Shown: piece after piece, positions 30,315 to 43,766 of the stretch
Layout of the letters: the number at the start of each line of letters is the position of its first letter
Numbering within the stretch: position 1 is the stretch's first letter
NCBI RefSeq assembly: GCF_029227915.1
Contig: NC_079879.1
Span: forward strand, 10,106,001-10,170,000
From: Hydractinia symbiolongicarpus
Taxonomy: Eukaryota > Cnidaria > Hydrozoa > Anthoathecata > Hydractiniidae
DNA length: 64,000 nucleotides
Direction of reading: 5' to 3'
Notes under the pieces: generated by a model
Seen by the model: only the letters and a program-made list of their open reading frames with translations
What the model was told of the DNA's origin: nothing
Databases searched by the model: none
Program-made: the position numbers and the translations under genes

Positions 30315-33300
30315 ATGGCTTCCCCAGAAGATGATGACGATTTAATTCCAGGTAGATTCTCGCTTTTGCAGTAGCCATGGTATTTACTAGTACGGCTAAA
30401 AAGTTTCGGCTGTCTTATTTAGCTATCTAGATATAGATATAGTTTAGTGATTTATTTATATTTTGTAATGTTTCTTTTAGCTGGCTAGCTAGCTAGCTGG
30501 TTCTCTAGCAGTTAGCAAATAACTGACTAGGTATTATCGCTAATTTTTAGGAAATTCTGACCCAGTACAGTGTTTAGCTATATATCTTAAGGTATATATT
30601 CAATTCACATGCATTCAGCATATGAAACACGCATTTATGATGCAGTCTTCCTCAATACACAAGCTCACATTTTCAATTATAGCTATAATTATTGTTTAAA
30701 TAAATCTTTATTTTGTTACAATGCTCCTATTGAGAATTAAAAAAAGGAGGTAAACTGCTATATATAAATTAAGAAGGCTTTATCCATGAAGAAAAGTGAT
30801 TTTTTTGCTGTGTAAAAAATGCTTTTAAAAAAACTTACCAATTCCTCTTCTCATATGTTTTAAGTAAGGTTACTACTACCAATAACATGTTAAATTTTTA
30901 TGCTGCAGGACTAATTTATTTCTTCAAAAGACCCCTTTTCACTTCTGTTAAAGGTCAAAAAATAATAAAAGTGACTAAAAATACCTGGTATTTTTTTAAC
31001 TTTTTTTTAAGAACTCTAATGCCTAGATAAGTCTCTAATTTTAAAACGTTTCCAATTGTAAATATTGTTGCAGGAGTAGTTTACTGAGTTTATTGGATCT
31101 TTTAAAATTGTTAACTTAAATTAATTTTTCTAATAGGTTTTAAAAGGCCAGAAACCTTTATCTTTTACTTTTATTTTTTCTCTAAAATAAAAAACCATGC
31201 CAGTGCCTATTCTTTGAGCCATACTCCAGGGATTACGTTTAAAACACATAATTATTTGTCTAAAAGTTCATAAGAGCATTTCAAACAATTTTAAGTGTTT
31301 TACCCTACACATACAAAGATGGCGTTTTTGTCTCTTGTGTATGAGCTACAAAATCCTTAACAGTTCGCTCTTAGAGAATTGCTTTGGGTGGGGAAATAGT
31401 GATTATTTGTGTTATATTAAAAAAATGTTAAAATTACCTCCTGTTGATCTGTTAAGTTTCAAACAATCATTGAAATCATGCATTTAAAAGGAACTTCTTA
31501 AGTTACAAATATTATTCTTATTTTTGCTCTGTAATTCTTTATTATTGTCTTCTTTTTTTATCTACAGTCTATTTTTCACATTGTGGCAAACAATGCCAGT
31601 GTACCATTTTAGCTATCCTTTGTTTTATATTATTTGGTAACTATAATTATGACTGTTTTGTGTTCTTCTGCTCTTGCATGATTTCGTTTAGGTAATAACA
31701 AAATAAATAGTTATAAGCCAGTTTAATTATTCAAACTGTATATCAATTTAAGTAGGATGCTGTGAATTGTGATACAATTTCACAAGAATTTAGCAACATT
31801 AATGGCTACAATGAAAATATGTTGTTCATTATTCTGACAAATGTTTTTTACATATTACTGCCTAATCTAACTGCAAAGTTTTGGTAATTTGTTGTAAGAC
31901 CAATAGCTTGAGCCAGCTTCTTTATTAAAGCTCTTAGTCAGGTATCACACCCACAGCCTTTTTAATGCAAATTACAATCTTTAATCACCGAGCTATCTTC
32001 TAATCATAGTAGAAAGCTTTTTATAGGACTTCAGGCTGAGCTGTTGTGATTATGTATAATAGCTATATACATACCTCCTCACTATAACATATGCTTTTCT
32101 TAAAAGGGTTTGCATGTAATTAGATTATTTTGCAAATACGATGAAATTTAAGTACTTTTCCTATTTAGATACTGGAGCAGTGTTCACATTTGGTCGCAGT
32201 AGATTTGCTGATAACCTTGCTAACAAATTTTGGATTAAGAATGACAAAGTCGTTCAGGTATCTTGTGGTGATGAGAATTCAGCGGCGGTGACAGGTAATA
32301 TTTTTAGGCAAATGGTAATGTCTGCAAATTCTATAGTTTAACTGCAATAAAAACTTTAAAAATCATTTTTATTTAAATTTGTATAATTATTGTAACCACC
32401 AACATAACATGTTTCTTATGCTGTTTGCAATAAGTTTTAGCTTATTTGAATAAATTTAAACAATTCTTTTTGTATCTTAAAGGCAAATTAAGCCAAACAT
32501 CTTTTACCTATAATTAATGGTAATGTTTTCTTGAGAAAAAGTACCCTTGAAAAAGCTGTTTTACCCAAGTCTTAATGTTCACAAGACTATTAGTTGTCAT
32601 AGTTGAATGTAAATATTATTCACATATCACAGAGACTGATGACGTTCATTATGCTCAATTTAAGTTCTCCATTTTGAATGATAAAATTCTGGCTCATGTC
32701 TGTTGTAGGGTATATGCTTTGATGTTGTGTAGCAAAAATATTCTTTGTAGCAAGGCAAACTTGTAAAGTTTCATTGTTTTGAACTCCTAAACGTTTTTTT
32801 TTTCTGTTTTTGTACATAAATTATTGTGATTTGCTTTAGAACGTGGCAGAGTGTATGTGTTTGGGAGTAATGATTGGGGTCAACTTGGACTTGGTCATAA
32901 AAAGCCTTCAAACAAACCGTCCTTTATTAAAAGTAAGAATTCTTCAAATAATTTGTTGCAAAGCCTTCCATTGACTTCTGCCGTTACAGAGTGCCAACGT
33001 GAGTTGGAATATAATTGGTCGCTTGTGAAATGTCCTAATTTTGATCAAGTACAAATGTTTCTATATGAAAAAAAAACTTTGCAAAAAGTTTGAAGCTCCT
33101 TTAAAATACCTGCATAATAAGAATCCACCCCTCCCCTAACAGAATATTTTGCTTATGGGGCGACTCAGATAACTCTTACTCTGACCTTTTCGTTTTTCCA
33201 TGTTTGTATTGTTATAGTATATATGTATAAAAATATCTTTAGAAACTTGATTAAAAGTTATTTTTAGGGTGTATATTCTCTATACAGGGTTCCCATGCCT

Positions 33301-36300
33301 CCTCATAACTCCTAAAATCTTCTCAAATTCAAAAAGTCTCCTTAATTCTCCTCAATTTTTTTTTAAATTTAGGTTTTCTTCTCAAATCTCCTCCAAAAAT
33401 TTGGTTATTTTTTATATATGCTAGTTTTTATATAATTTATTTTAAATCACCACAATTTGTGGTTGCTTTGGCCTGCAAACATTACTTTTTTGTTGTGTTT
33501 GTAATTAAAGCAAAGTTTCTTAGTTATCTTTTGCAGGAACATATTGAGATGCCAGTCTGCGTGTTCCTTCATTGTTACAAGTGCAAGTTTTTCTCTTCAA
33601 ATCCCCTCAATTTTGTTATAAATGCTCCTCAAAAATCACAAAAACTCCATTAAAAGTCCTCAAATTTTCTTAAATTTTGTTTTGAAAAAAGAGTGGTGAC
33701 TTTGCTGTAACAGCCCACACTAATTCTAAAACCGGAAGAACGGGCAAGTGAGAATCTAAACAAATACTTATTACTGCATTTTTTATAACTTTTTTATAAC
33801 TTTTTTTTAACTTTTAAAATTTACATTAGAAAAGCAATATTTTTTCACAATGCGTGATGTATATTGTAGGTAGGTATGGTACGTTGTGAAAAATATTACT
33901 GTTGTTTTCTTGTGTGGTTAAACCACATGTATGTGATATAAAAACACATTAACAATTAATGGTTTCTGGATTTTACTTTGGCTGTATATCTACACTGTTG
34001 TTATTGTTATTATTATTAGTTTTTAAGCTGTTTTTTTGTTGCTAGTTTTCTTACTTATATAGTTTAATGTTCACTGTGCGTGTAAAATGTGAAAAGCATA
34101 AATAAGTTATCCTAAAAAAAGATAATATATAATAAATAATTGAAGTGGATGCTGGTGCAATTTAAACTTGGTGGTATTCTTCTAGTGCTTATATGCACCA
34201 ATGTAGTCTATCTGTGTTTAATTATTTAAACTGAAGCTACAATCAAATAAAAGTCGAATCAAATGAAAGAAAGCATCTTTAATGACAGTCCAGTTTCTCA
34301 AAGTTCAAAATTTATTTTATTAAAAATATTAATTTTAATTATTTTAAAAATGTATTAAAAAATAAGAATAAAAGTTAGACGTCTCTGATTATCAAAAAAA
34401 GGAAGTTAATTCTGGAAACGAATTCACATAACTATTTTTATTTACTTAACACATAACTACCCACAAGTACAATCTCCAAAACTTACTAAAAAAAGTTTAT
34501 CTAGCGTCTTCTCTTTTTTTTATTGTGGAGGTAATGTATGAAAATAATCAGGGTGTTAGCAAGAAATTCACGATTAAGACAGTTATGTTGAAAATTTTCG
34601 TGAGAGTCTTTCGAAATTTTAAAATTTAGTGGTGTCAGGAGCCTGGATACAACTCCTTAAACGTTAATTTATCATAATATTGATCAAAAAATTTAAGCCA
34701 TTATCATTTTTTTAACTCACCTACATTTTTAAGTCCTTGTACACGAGCAACACCATTTTTGCATGCTTAGAAAAATAAAAATGAAATAGAAATGAGCTTT
34801 TGACTGTACAGTAGGTTTCAGGAAACCGATTTATCAGATAGTTAGCAGAACAAAAAAAATTAAACCATTAGTAAAATGACCACCATTATTTTTAATTCGA
34901 AAGAGGCTAGCTACCACCCTGCTATTTTAAACAAGACGTATTTATTGAACTGCGTATAGACGCTGGAATTCGTAATTTACATTTATAAGCTAATTTCTGT
35001 TTCTTGGGCTAGACAATAACTGTTTGTGAAATTTTTGTTAACTAAAATCTTTTTTATTTTTTTAGCCTTAAAACCAGAAAAGATTACAGTAATTGGTTGT
35101 GGAAGAACGCATTCTGTGGCTTATTCAGGTAACCAGAAGTTTATTTCTTTAAATCGACTGCAATATGTTATTGATGGTCAAAGAAGCTCTATTGAATATG
35201 ATTATTTTGCATGTCATTATGTCGAAGCATTGCTTTTAATAATTTAGGGTGTCCTAAATCCAAAACAAAATATGCTTAACGCACACGATAATAAATTCCC
35301 TTATAATGCATTAGTTTAAAATTTAGATGGAATCATAATGCATAATGACATTTTGTATGTCTGGTCAATTTTTCCAACTTATTGTTAATTTCATTTATTC
35401 ATGCACTTCATAACAATGGTGTTGGCTAGACTAAGCTATGCTTTATGTTTTATTCACTGTCCTGGTGTTAGTGTTTTGTATAATAAGAATTTATTTCATG
35501 CGAACTACCTTACGAGCAAAAAATGTTTATCAAGCAGAAAAACTTTTGCAAACTTCCAAAAGTTTTCGCAAGCGGTTCATGCTTATTAAAATTCTTATTC
35601 GCGCGAAAGTTTATTCTCGCTTGGCACCTTAATTTTAAACAATAAAGATTTCGGACAAAAACATGTCCTAATGTTCATTTCGAAATGTATTTTACAAACA
35701 ATTTTAGTTATGCGTTATCACTGTCACTACTGTCAATGAATACAAAGTTTTTATCGTCTCTATCTTGTTTTTTTCCCCTCCAGCTTCTAAAGTCTTCACT
35801 TTAGAAAGTTCTCCGTTGTTACATAGACTTGTATAAATTTGGTAAATACGTTCACAATTTGTCCGAATTAGATTAATCTACGTCGGAAAAGGCTTTTTCT
35901 TTATTTTGTGTTTAAATGTATGTATATTTCTAAATGTATTTCACATTCCTTTATTCGCAAGCTTATAAACGATCGCATTACGTATCTGCGTATATTTACT
36001 AGTTAGATTTTGCTGTTAAACATCATCTTTAAGTCTGACAAGGGTGGCATTACGTATCTGCGTATATTTACTAGTTAGATTTTGCTGTTAAACATCAGCT
36101 TTGATTCTGAAAAGGGTGGCATTACGTATCTGCGTATATTCACTAGTTAGATTTTGCTGTTAAACATCAGCTTTGATTCTGAAAAGGGTGGCATTACGTA
36201 TCTGCGTATATTCACTAGTTAGATTTTGCTGTTAAACATCAGCTTTGAGTCTGACAAGGGTGGCATTACGTATCTACGTATATTTACTAGTTAGATTTTG

Positions 36301-39300
36301 CTGTTAAACATCAGCTTTGAGTCTGACAAGGGTGGCATTACGTATCTGCGTATATTTACTAGTTAGATTTTGCTGTTAAACATCATCTTTAAGTCTGACA
36401 AGGGTGGCATTACGTATCTACGTATATTTACTAGTTAGATTTTGCTGTTAAACATCAGCTTTGAGTCTGACAAGGGTGGCATTACGTATCTGCGTATATT
36501 TACTAGTTAGATTTTGCTGTTAAACATCATCTTTAAGTCTGACAAGGGTGGCATTACGTATCTACGTATATTTACTAGTTAGATTTTGCTGTTAAACATC
36601 ATCTTTAAGTCTGACAAGGGTGGTATTACGTATCTGCGTATATTTACTAGTAAGATTTTGCTGTTAAACATCAGCTTTGAGTCTGACAAGGGTCGCATTA
36701 CGTATCTGCGTATATTTACTAGTTAGATTTTGCTGTTAAACATCAGCTTTGAGTCTGACAAGGGTCGCATTACGTATCTGCGTATATTTACTAGTTAGAT
36801 TTTGCTGTTAAACATCATCTTTAAGTCTGACAAGGGTGGTATTACGTATCTGCGTATATTTACTAGTTAGATTTTGCTGTTAAACATCATCTTTAAGTCT
36901 GACAAGGGTGGCATTACGTATCTACGTATATTTACTAGTTAGATTTTGCTGTTAAACATCAGCTTTGAGTCTGACAAGGGTGGCATTACGTATCTGCGTA
37001 TATTTACTAGTTAGATTTTGCTGTTAAACATCATCTTTAAGTCTGACAAGGGTGGCATTACGTATCTGCGTATATTTACTAGTTAGATTTTGCTGTTAAA
37101 CATCATCTTTAAGTCTGACAAGGGTGGTATTACGTATCTGCGTATATTTACTAGTTAGATTTTGCTGTTAAACATCATCTTTAAGTCTGACAAGGGTGGC
37201 ATTACGTATCTGCGTATATTTACTAGTAAGATTTTGCTGTTAAACATCATCTTTAAGTCTGACAAGGGTGGCATTACGTATCTGCGTATATTTACTAGTA
37301 AGATTTTACAGTTAAACATCAGCTTTGAGTCTGAAAAGGGTGGCATTTCATTTTTTTAAATGCTTTCATAAACGACTAACTTTGCGCACTTGTGAATGTT
37401 CGGGATATATGTTACATTCCTTGATCCACGAATATTTATGCCACGCACATTGTATCATTTTTTTCATTCGCGTTAAATCTGAAAATTTTTCGATTTTTAT
37501 TTCCGCCTTCAAATGTAAAAATAAGTTAATGTCGACATTGTAGGTTGAATAATAAAAGAAATATAAAGTGGCACAGAAATTTTTTACACACTACACACAA
37601 AATATCACTAAAGTTATAGAATTGGATCTGTTCTACTGTCGTTAATTTTATGTAGGAAAATATATTTTTATCGTTTAAGCTATCCACTTAAATAAAATAA
37701 TGCAATAAATGTGATTTTTTTTAGAGTCAGGCAAGTTATTTAGTTTTGGTGGAAATGAAGATGGACAGTTAGGTCATGGTGATAAACAGGTATGTGGGCG
37801 AAATTATGAAAGATTTTTATGCTTAAGACATTGTATATAACAGTTTTCATTTCATGTACATTAAATTTTCATATTCCGTGAGTTTGGCAATATTAATAAA
37901 TGCCTTAAGTTGTTTCGTTGCTATTGCTTCCATGCGAACGTTAAATTTTTATGAAAGAGTTTGTAGCAACATTCAAATATTTATTTTTTATATGTTACGT
38001 AATGTCACGAAATAAATTTTAAAATATTCTATAAAACATAAATTCGTTCGCAACAGTTTTGTAAGTTGTATTTAGTTGCTAAACTTTAAACTACAAAAAA
38101 AACAAAGAGAAACTAGAAAATCCCTTTTTTACGTCGAATGGAGTACAAATAATATAGATAAAGTGGATAAATTTCTAAAATTATTTGATACTTTTATATA
38201 ACACAATTTTACGCAAAAGACTTTGTTAGTCTTTTCCAATGTCCTATTTTAAGTGGCAACTCATCGTTTGATTTTTCGCTTAATGTAGCTGCCTTCCTAA
38301 TGCTTAAAATATATTACATTTTATCTGATAGTCGTAGACTTTGTTTGAAGTAATTCTTCTTCCAAAGAAATATATTGTAGATCTTATTAACAATGCTATT
38401 TAGAATGAAGTAACTCCAAAACAAATTGAGTCGTTACCCTCTATAAAAGTGAAGGAGATATCATGTGGTGCTTATCATACTGCAATATTGACAGGTAAAC
38501 TTCATGTAAATTGCAGCTTAATTCTGCATGGGATTTTTCGTAGAATTGTAAAACAACTATATTTATTTTTCCTTTAAGAGACCTAGCAAAGAGATTTACA
38601 TCATGAGAAAGGTTAAGATAGTCAGCCTTCCTGATTAGCTTTTATTTGTTCTGTCAATATGCTTGTATCACATTATTAAGGTAATCTAATCCGAAATAGT
38701 TGAAAAAAATAAGGGAAATGTTAGAAATTTCAAGAAAAGTTAATGTTGAATAAACACCCTATGGTTTCAGTTATCTTTGATTTTACTTACCGAGAGTATA
38801 CTATATTACCATATCCGCCCCTGTGTTGCCATGTCCAGTCTTTTCACATCCGCCCCACGACTGTGCCTTTTTTAACCAATCTTGTGTCGTTTATTTTGGC
38901 TATTCGTTTTGGTATAAAATAAGTTATCATATAAACACTTTTCAGAGGACGGAGATGTTTACACTTGGGGATTGAATAGTGAAGGTCAAATTGGTTTCGG
39001 TGAGGACGAGGAAGAATGTTCGACGCCACAACATTTAAAATTCGATGATGAAGTCATCTCAATATCATGCGGCTACTATCATACAGCTGTTGTAACACGT
39101 AAGACAGCTTTATACTTTACTTGTGTCAATTATCAGCGTGGATGAGATTAATTTTTTTTTATTCAAATTTTGTTTTTATTATTCATTTATCCAGGAAGCG
39201 GTATGCTATACACATTTGGAGAAGATGAAATGGGTAAACTAGGCTTGTCCGGATCACAACTAAATAATACCACCCGTCCGCAACCAGTAGCCACTTTAGA

Positions 39301-42300
39301 CGAGGGCGACAAATACTCACAAGTTTCGTGCGGTGCAGGTCACACTGTAGCGATTACGAAAAAAGGAAAATGTTACTCCTGGGGTGATGGCAGTCATGGT
39401 CAGTTAGGCCATGGGACAAGAGTGCAGGAGGTTACGTGCCCAAAACAAATCGATTCTCTTTCTTCTGTTAGAGTTACTGGTGTTTCATGTGGGGACAGCC
39501 ATACAGCTGTCGTAACAGGTGCGGTGATATTTTTCGACCATACTTTTTAGAAAGTACAACCTTACCTTTCTTCACGTTAACCTGGTACAGGTATTATTCA
39601 AAACTGTAGTAGTTGTTAAACTTGTTGTAAAGGCATCGTTACCTACGTTGCAAAATCAACGTTGCTCAGACGTTGAACTTAAAGATCCGTCATCGTGACC
39701 AGAATTCAAGTCATTTGGTGTAATTTTTAGCTCTTGCATTAGTTCCAAAAGTATCTAGTTTCTGTTTTTATTGCATTTTTTAGCAAAACTTTAATAAACA
39801 TGTTTGCTCCTTTTTCTGTTTTTTTGTTTTGCTTCTTTTTTTATACTTTTAAATTTCTTTATTTGCTTTAGACAATGGCAAGATATATACGTTTGGTGAT
39901 GGCAGATATGGTAAGCTTGGTCAAGGTGACGAATGCTTCTCCAATCTGTTTAAACCAACGTTGATCACACGTTTTAAAGGATTCCACATCGAATCTGTAT
40001 CTTGCGGAGGGTGTCACATGTTAGTACGAGGTGTTCGTTCAGAAAATGAAGAAGACGAAGATGAAGAAGAAGATGAAGTGCTAATGTCGTCAATGAAATC
40101 TGAATACAGCATTAAAGAAGCCAACATGACGCTTCGGCCTGGCAACAATACATTTCCTACTGTATCACCGAGAGATAAAAGAAGAATAAAAGATGACGTA
40201 TGTGAATATACATTACTACTTTTGTAGTTTTTTTTTGCTTTTACTGTTTAAGATGTTAGCACAAACTTGCCATGTTTTAATAATATTGTAACAAGCGCGT
40301 TCCTAATAATATCGTCAGTAGTATTCTAATGTACCACATTGTGAGACATATTTTGTTATCTCGATAAATTGAAAGGCCAAATTTGTATTTTAATATGGCG
40401 TACAATTTCTGTTTGTGTCAACTTTTAGTTTGTCTAAGGGGAGTAAAACATTTTTAATGTTTTCCACCAATAAATACAAATCTGGAAATTTGACAAATTC
40501 GCTCAGCGAAAATCAGGAGGACTAAAAGGTTTTAGTGTAAAATCAGGGAATGTTTGTATTTTTCATTTTCTAATTTTGATGTTAATATATCATATATATA
40601 TATTTTTAATTCTAGTTACTGAATACTAAATTTTAAATGGAAAATAAAACACTAGCACCAAGATTTTAACACATGTAGCTTGTCTAGGTATTCGTGGGGA
40701 ATTTTTAATTCTAAATTTGTGAGTTTTGTGAGAATGGAAGTAATCATGTAAAAAACTGAATAACACTGGCAAGTGATAGCTCTGGCACTACTGTTTTGTG
40801 TCAGATCGGACCCATCATTTTCTATAAGGTTGGTTCTACCCCACTTTTTAATCCTTAAATTATTTTTCTTATAGGGTTTGAGTAATTCGTTAAATTTAAA
40901 TGGTTCATTAAACAGTTCAAAGACAATGGCACAGCTAAGTCGAGCTAATCATCAGCTACCAAGTTTGTTAGATAAAAATAAATTACCAAAGATACAAGGG
41001 ATGGAACCATTAGGTATGTGGTGGCTTAGTCATTGCTTTACTTTTTATTGGTGCAATGTAAACTTCCTTGTTTATCAATGCAGAATGATTCACGGTATAT
41101 TAATTACTTTACGAATTTCTTGCTAAATTTCAAATTTTTATTTTTATTTCAGGTAAAAAATCTACAGAAAAAAAGGTAAAATTCTCTAGTTATTTATATT
41201 CTCTTTTGCAATTCTTGTTTGAATTTGTATTAGTGTAAATGATGTGAAGGTAGTAGTGCCATTGACTCGTAGCCACGAAACTGCGGTCGCGATGCCGCAT
41301 TTTCAATGCATTGTATCTTGCCAGTTCTGAGTTTTATCACAAACAGGCTAAGAAACGTTGACTATCTAGCAGTCGTAGAGGTTGAAGGATGCGCTGCAGA
41401 ACATTACATCCTGTCACTCCTTTACAACAGCATTTTTGTTTTGTGTTTTTCTCTTAATAAAATAATACTGATTTTTTTCTTATTTCTTTTTCTTTTTTAC
41501 TGTCAGACTTCGGACTACGCGCTTGCCGATCATGGCGTGCTATCAAATGACGTTGAAACCAAGAAAAACAAAAAGTTAGTAGCGGAAATTAGCTTCAGTC
41601 GCAATCCACCTAGTAAAAAAAAGTTAGAAAATATTGAAACAAATTCTCCTCTGGATCGGAGAAAGAAAAATAGCGACGACGATATCTTAAAAAAACTGGA
41701 CTTAAACGAAAATCTGGATGAGTCTGCAGAAGAAACTGATAATATGAACAATAAGAATATAACGAAAAAAAATAATATAAAAAATCTCCAGAATGGAAAG
41801 AGCAAGAAAAACTCTGAGGAAGATAGTATGTATGAAACTGAAAGTGAAGAGGAATCTAGTGGAAAATATATTTCTGATAAACATAATGAAAAAAATAAAA
41901 AACAGCACAAAACTAAACGTAAACCAGAGGAGGAGGAAGAAGAAGATGAAAGTGAAAGTGAATACGAAACTGAAGAAGAAGAAGAAGAAAATATAAAGTT
42001 AACTAAAGCTAACCTGAACAATAAAAATAAAAAATCTCCTAAGCAAATCGACAAGAAATCGAGGAAAGTAAATTTGAAAGAAGAAGACGAAGAAGATGAA
42101 GACGAAGATGATGAAGAGGATGACGAAGATGACGAAATAATAAATGTTAAGAAAAAAAGAGATTATTACAAAAAAGATGTATCTACGAGGAAAATTAATA
42201 TTAAAAAAATGAAAAAGTATGAAGAAGAAAGTGAAGATGAAGATGAGGGGGTGAATGAGGAAGAGGTGATTATTTTTTTTAAATATTTTAATAAAGCTTA

Positions 42301-43725
42301 TTTTCCTTTATTTTTGCCTTTACTTTGCGACTCAGAATTAACGCGATTTTTGCAAATATTTGATAAATTTGAAAAAATAAATATCGTGCAAGGGCGTGAT
42401 GTCCAAAATTTCTTGTCCTGAAAATTTATTCGTTTGCATCAACAATAAAAAAATATTTTTTGCAGGAAGAAGACGAGGAGACGGAAGAAGAAGAAGAAGA
42501 AATTATAAAGAAAAAAACAAACAACAAGTTCAAAGAGAAAGACAAGAAAACTAATGAAAAGAAGAGGAAGGGTAAACAGAAAAAAGAAGATGACTATGAA
42601 GATGATGAAGAAGAGGAAGAAGAAGACGACGACGACGACGACGAGGAGGAGGAGGAGGAGGAGGAGGAGGAGAAGGAGGGTAAAAAGGGAAAAGGGAAGA
42701 AAAAGGGGGAAAATGGGAAAAAAGGCAAGAAGAGAAACGTTGATAAAAAGAAGAAGAAAGGGAAAAGAGATGAAGATGATGAAGAAGAAGAAGAAGAAGA
42801 TGATGAAGAAGAAGAAGACGATAAGGATAAGGATAACGACGAGACTGACAACATGAAACGTAAGAAGGAAAAAAACAACAAAAATGCCAAAACAAAGAAA
42901 AAGAAAGGCAAAAAAGAAGAAGAAGAAGATGATGACAAAGATGAGGAGGAGGAAGATGAAGAAGAAAACGATGACGAGAAAAATGAAACGGTTGAAAAAC
43001 CTGCTGAAGAACAAACTAAATCCGGCTTTGTAAGTATAAAAGTATTGCAAGTGGGAATGGGGTGGGTAGGTCAAACCTGTTTTCGTGAAAAGGTCATACA
43101 GAAATTAACAATGATGTGTTTCCTTGTAAATATGTTGTTACGTAACGCCAACAAAAAATTTAGCTCTTTACGTTTTATTAAAAAAATTTTATGATGTGAA
43201 AGAAATGAATTTTCAAAATTTTACAACGTGGGGAAAGAAAGAGAGCATTCTGAAAAAATGCTGTAAATGCGATATGGAATTGTTAAACCTTTCTCAATAT
43301 ACCACTTAGTCAAGTTTTGGTTTTGTGAATTATATTGCTTTACGTGGTTAAATATGGGATGTCCTGTTCAAATATGGGATATCGTGTTCAAATATGGGAT
43401 GTCGTGTTTAAACATGGGATGTTCTTATATAAATTTTTATGAAGTATATTGCTTTTCGTGTTTAAAGATGGGATATCGTGTTTAAATATGGGATATCGTG
43501 TTTAAATATGGGATATCGTGTTTAAATATGGGATATCGTGTTTAAATATGGGATGTCGTTGTTTAAATATCAGATTTTTTTGTTTTGTTTTTTTAGTTAA
43601 GATTTTTTCGACGAAATAAGAAAACGGCTGCTGCCAAAGAAAATGACAAAACGGACAAATCTCCCAGCAAGCTTGGTACACCAACAACAGAAAACACGAA
43701 ATCGAAAACATGTGTAATATTATAA
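30315..43725 (+). CDS. RPGR: RPGR, retinitis pigmentosa GTPase regulator orthologue, complete, 14 exons
   Basis: Exons are 30315-30351, 32169-32294, 32840-32932, 35066-35128, 37725-37789, 38404-38494, 38946-39098, 39195-39518, 39872-40197, 40875-41013, 41153-41175, 41507-42265, 42466-43029 and 43597-43725. All joins keep phase, giving 963 aa. RPGR works at the ciliary transition zone and basal body, bound to RPGRIP1, PDE6D and small GTPases. Residues about 12-370 form the RCC1-type propeller: [92 protein letters not shown]. Exons 12 and 13 encode over 400 residues dominated by Glu, Asp and Lys. The end KTCVIL is a CaaX box (CVIL) predicting geranylgeranylation, comparable to CTIL in the constitutive human isoform. 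Exon 1 ([12 protein letters not shown]) is identified by phase and position; the exon 8 donor GTGCGG is weak but fits. Confidence 0.93.
33290..33680. repeat. CTCC-rich low-complexity repeat in RPGR intron 3
   Basis: Words such as CTCCTCAAA, TCTCCTTAATT and CCTCAATTTT recur over about 390 bases. A shorter related stretch lies at about 12215-12265 downstream of TMED. Confidence 0.4.
35975..37348. repeat. 72-bp minisatellite, about 19 copies, in RPGR intron 4
   Basis: The unit begins CATTACGTATCTGCGTATAT and ends TCTGACAAGGGTGG. Unit starts fall at 35976 and every 72 bases to 37272 with no length change, then a decayed start at 37344. Units differ at a few sites: ATCTTTAAG versus AGCTTTGAG or AGCTTTGATTCTGAA, TCTGCG versus TCTACG, and GTTAG versus GTAAG. 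Variants are interspersed rather than sorted. Because 72 is a multiple of three, runs where GTTAG is GTAAG stay open, giving an artefactual open frame at 37162-37359. Confidence 0.97.
41900..43020 (+). repeat. Purine-rich Glu/Asp/Lys coding repeat of RPGR exons 12-13
   Basis: GAA, GAG, GAT, GAC and AAA/AAG codons dominate, with long runs at about 42605-42670 and 42775-42840. The region is almost purely purine on the coding strand, which produces long meaningless open frames on the other strand. It is analogous in composition to the human RPGR ORF15 exon. Confidence 0.9.
43345..43570. repeat. 20-bp tandem repeat in RPGR intron 13
   Basis: The unit AAATATGGGATATCGTGTTT occurs in two blocks, about 43349-43425 (three to four diverged copies with GATGTC variants) and about 43460-43570 (five to six copies, nearly identical), separated by unrelated sequence. 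Confidence 0.85.
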
Positions 43726-43760
43726 CAGTAAACATACCAACGTCAAAGATAAACAAGTGA

Positions 43761-43766
43761 AATAAA
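43761..43766 (+). promoter_or_regulatory. Candidate polyadenylation signal for RPGR
   Basis: AATAAA lies 36 bases after the RPGR stop codon, which suggests a short 3' untranslated region. Confidence 0.5.

Noticed and set aside
30091-30378. Minus-strand open frame over the RPGR first exon
   Set aside because: It overlaps the in-phase RPGR exon 1 (30315-30351) on the other strand and shows no recognisable domain.
35975-37348. CRISPR-like regular array
   Set aside because: The 72-bp units abut head to tail without unique spacers, in a eukaryotic intron, so it is a minisatellite.
37155-37359. Repeat-encoded proteins on both strands of the minisatellite
   Set aside because: The open frames arise only because the unit length is divisible by three and some units lack the TAG. 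There is no start context or homology.
41530-43074. Long minus-strand open frames rich in Ser, Phe, Leu or Pro
   Set aside because: They are antisense shadows of the purine-rich RPGR exons 12 and 13 and have no homology.
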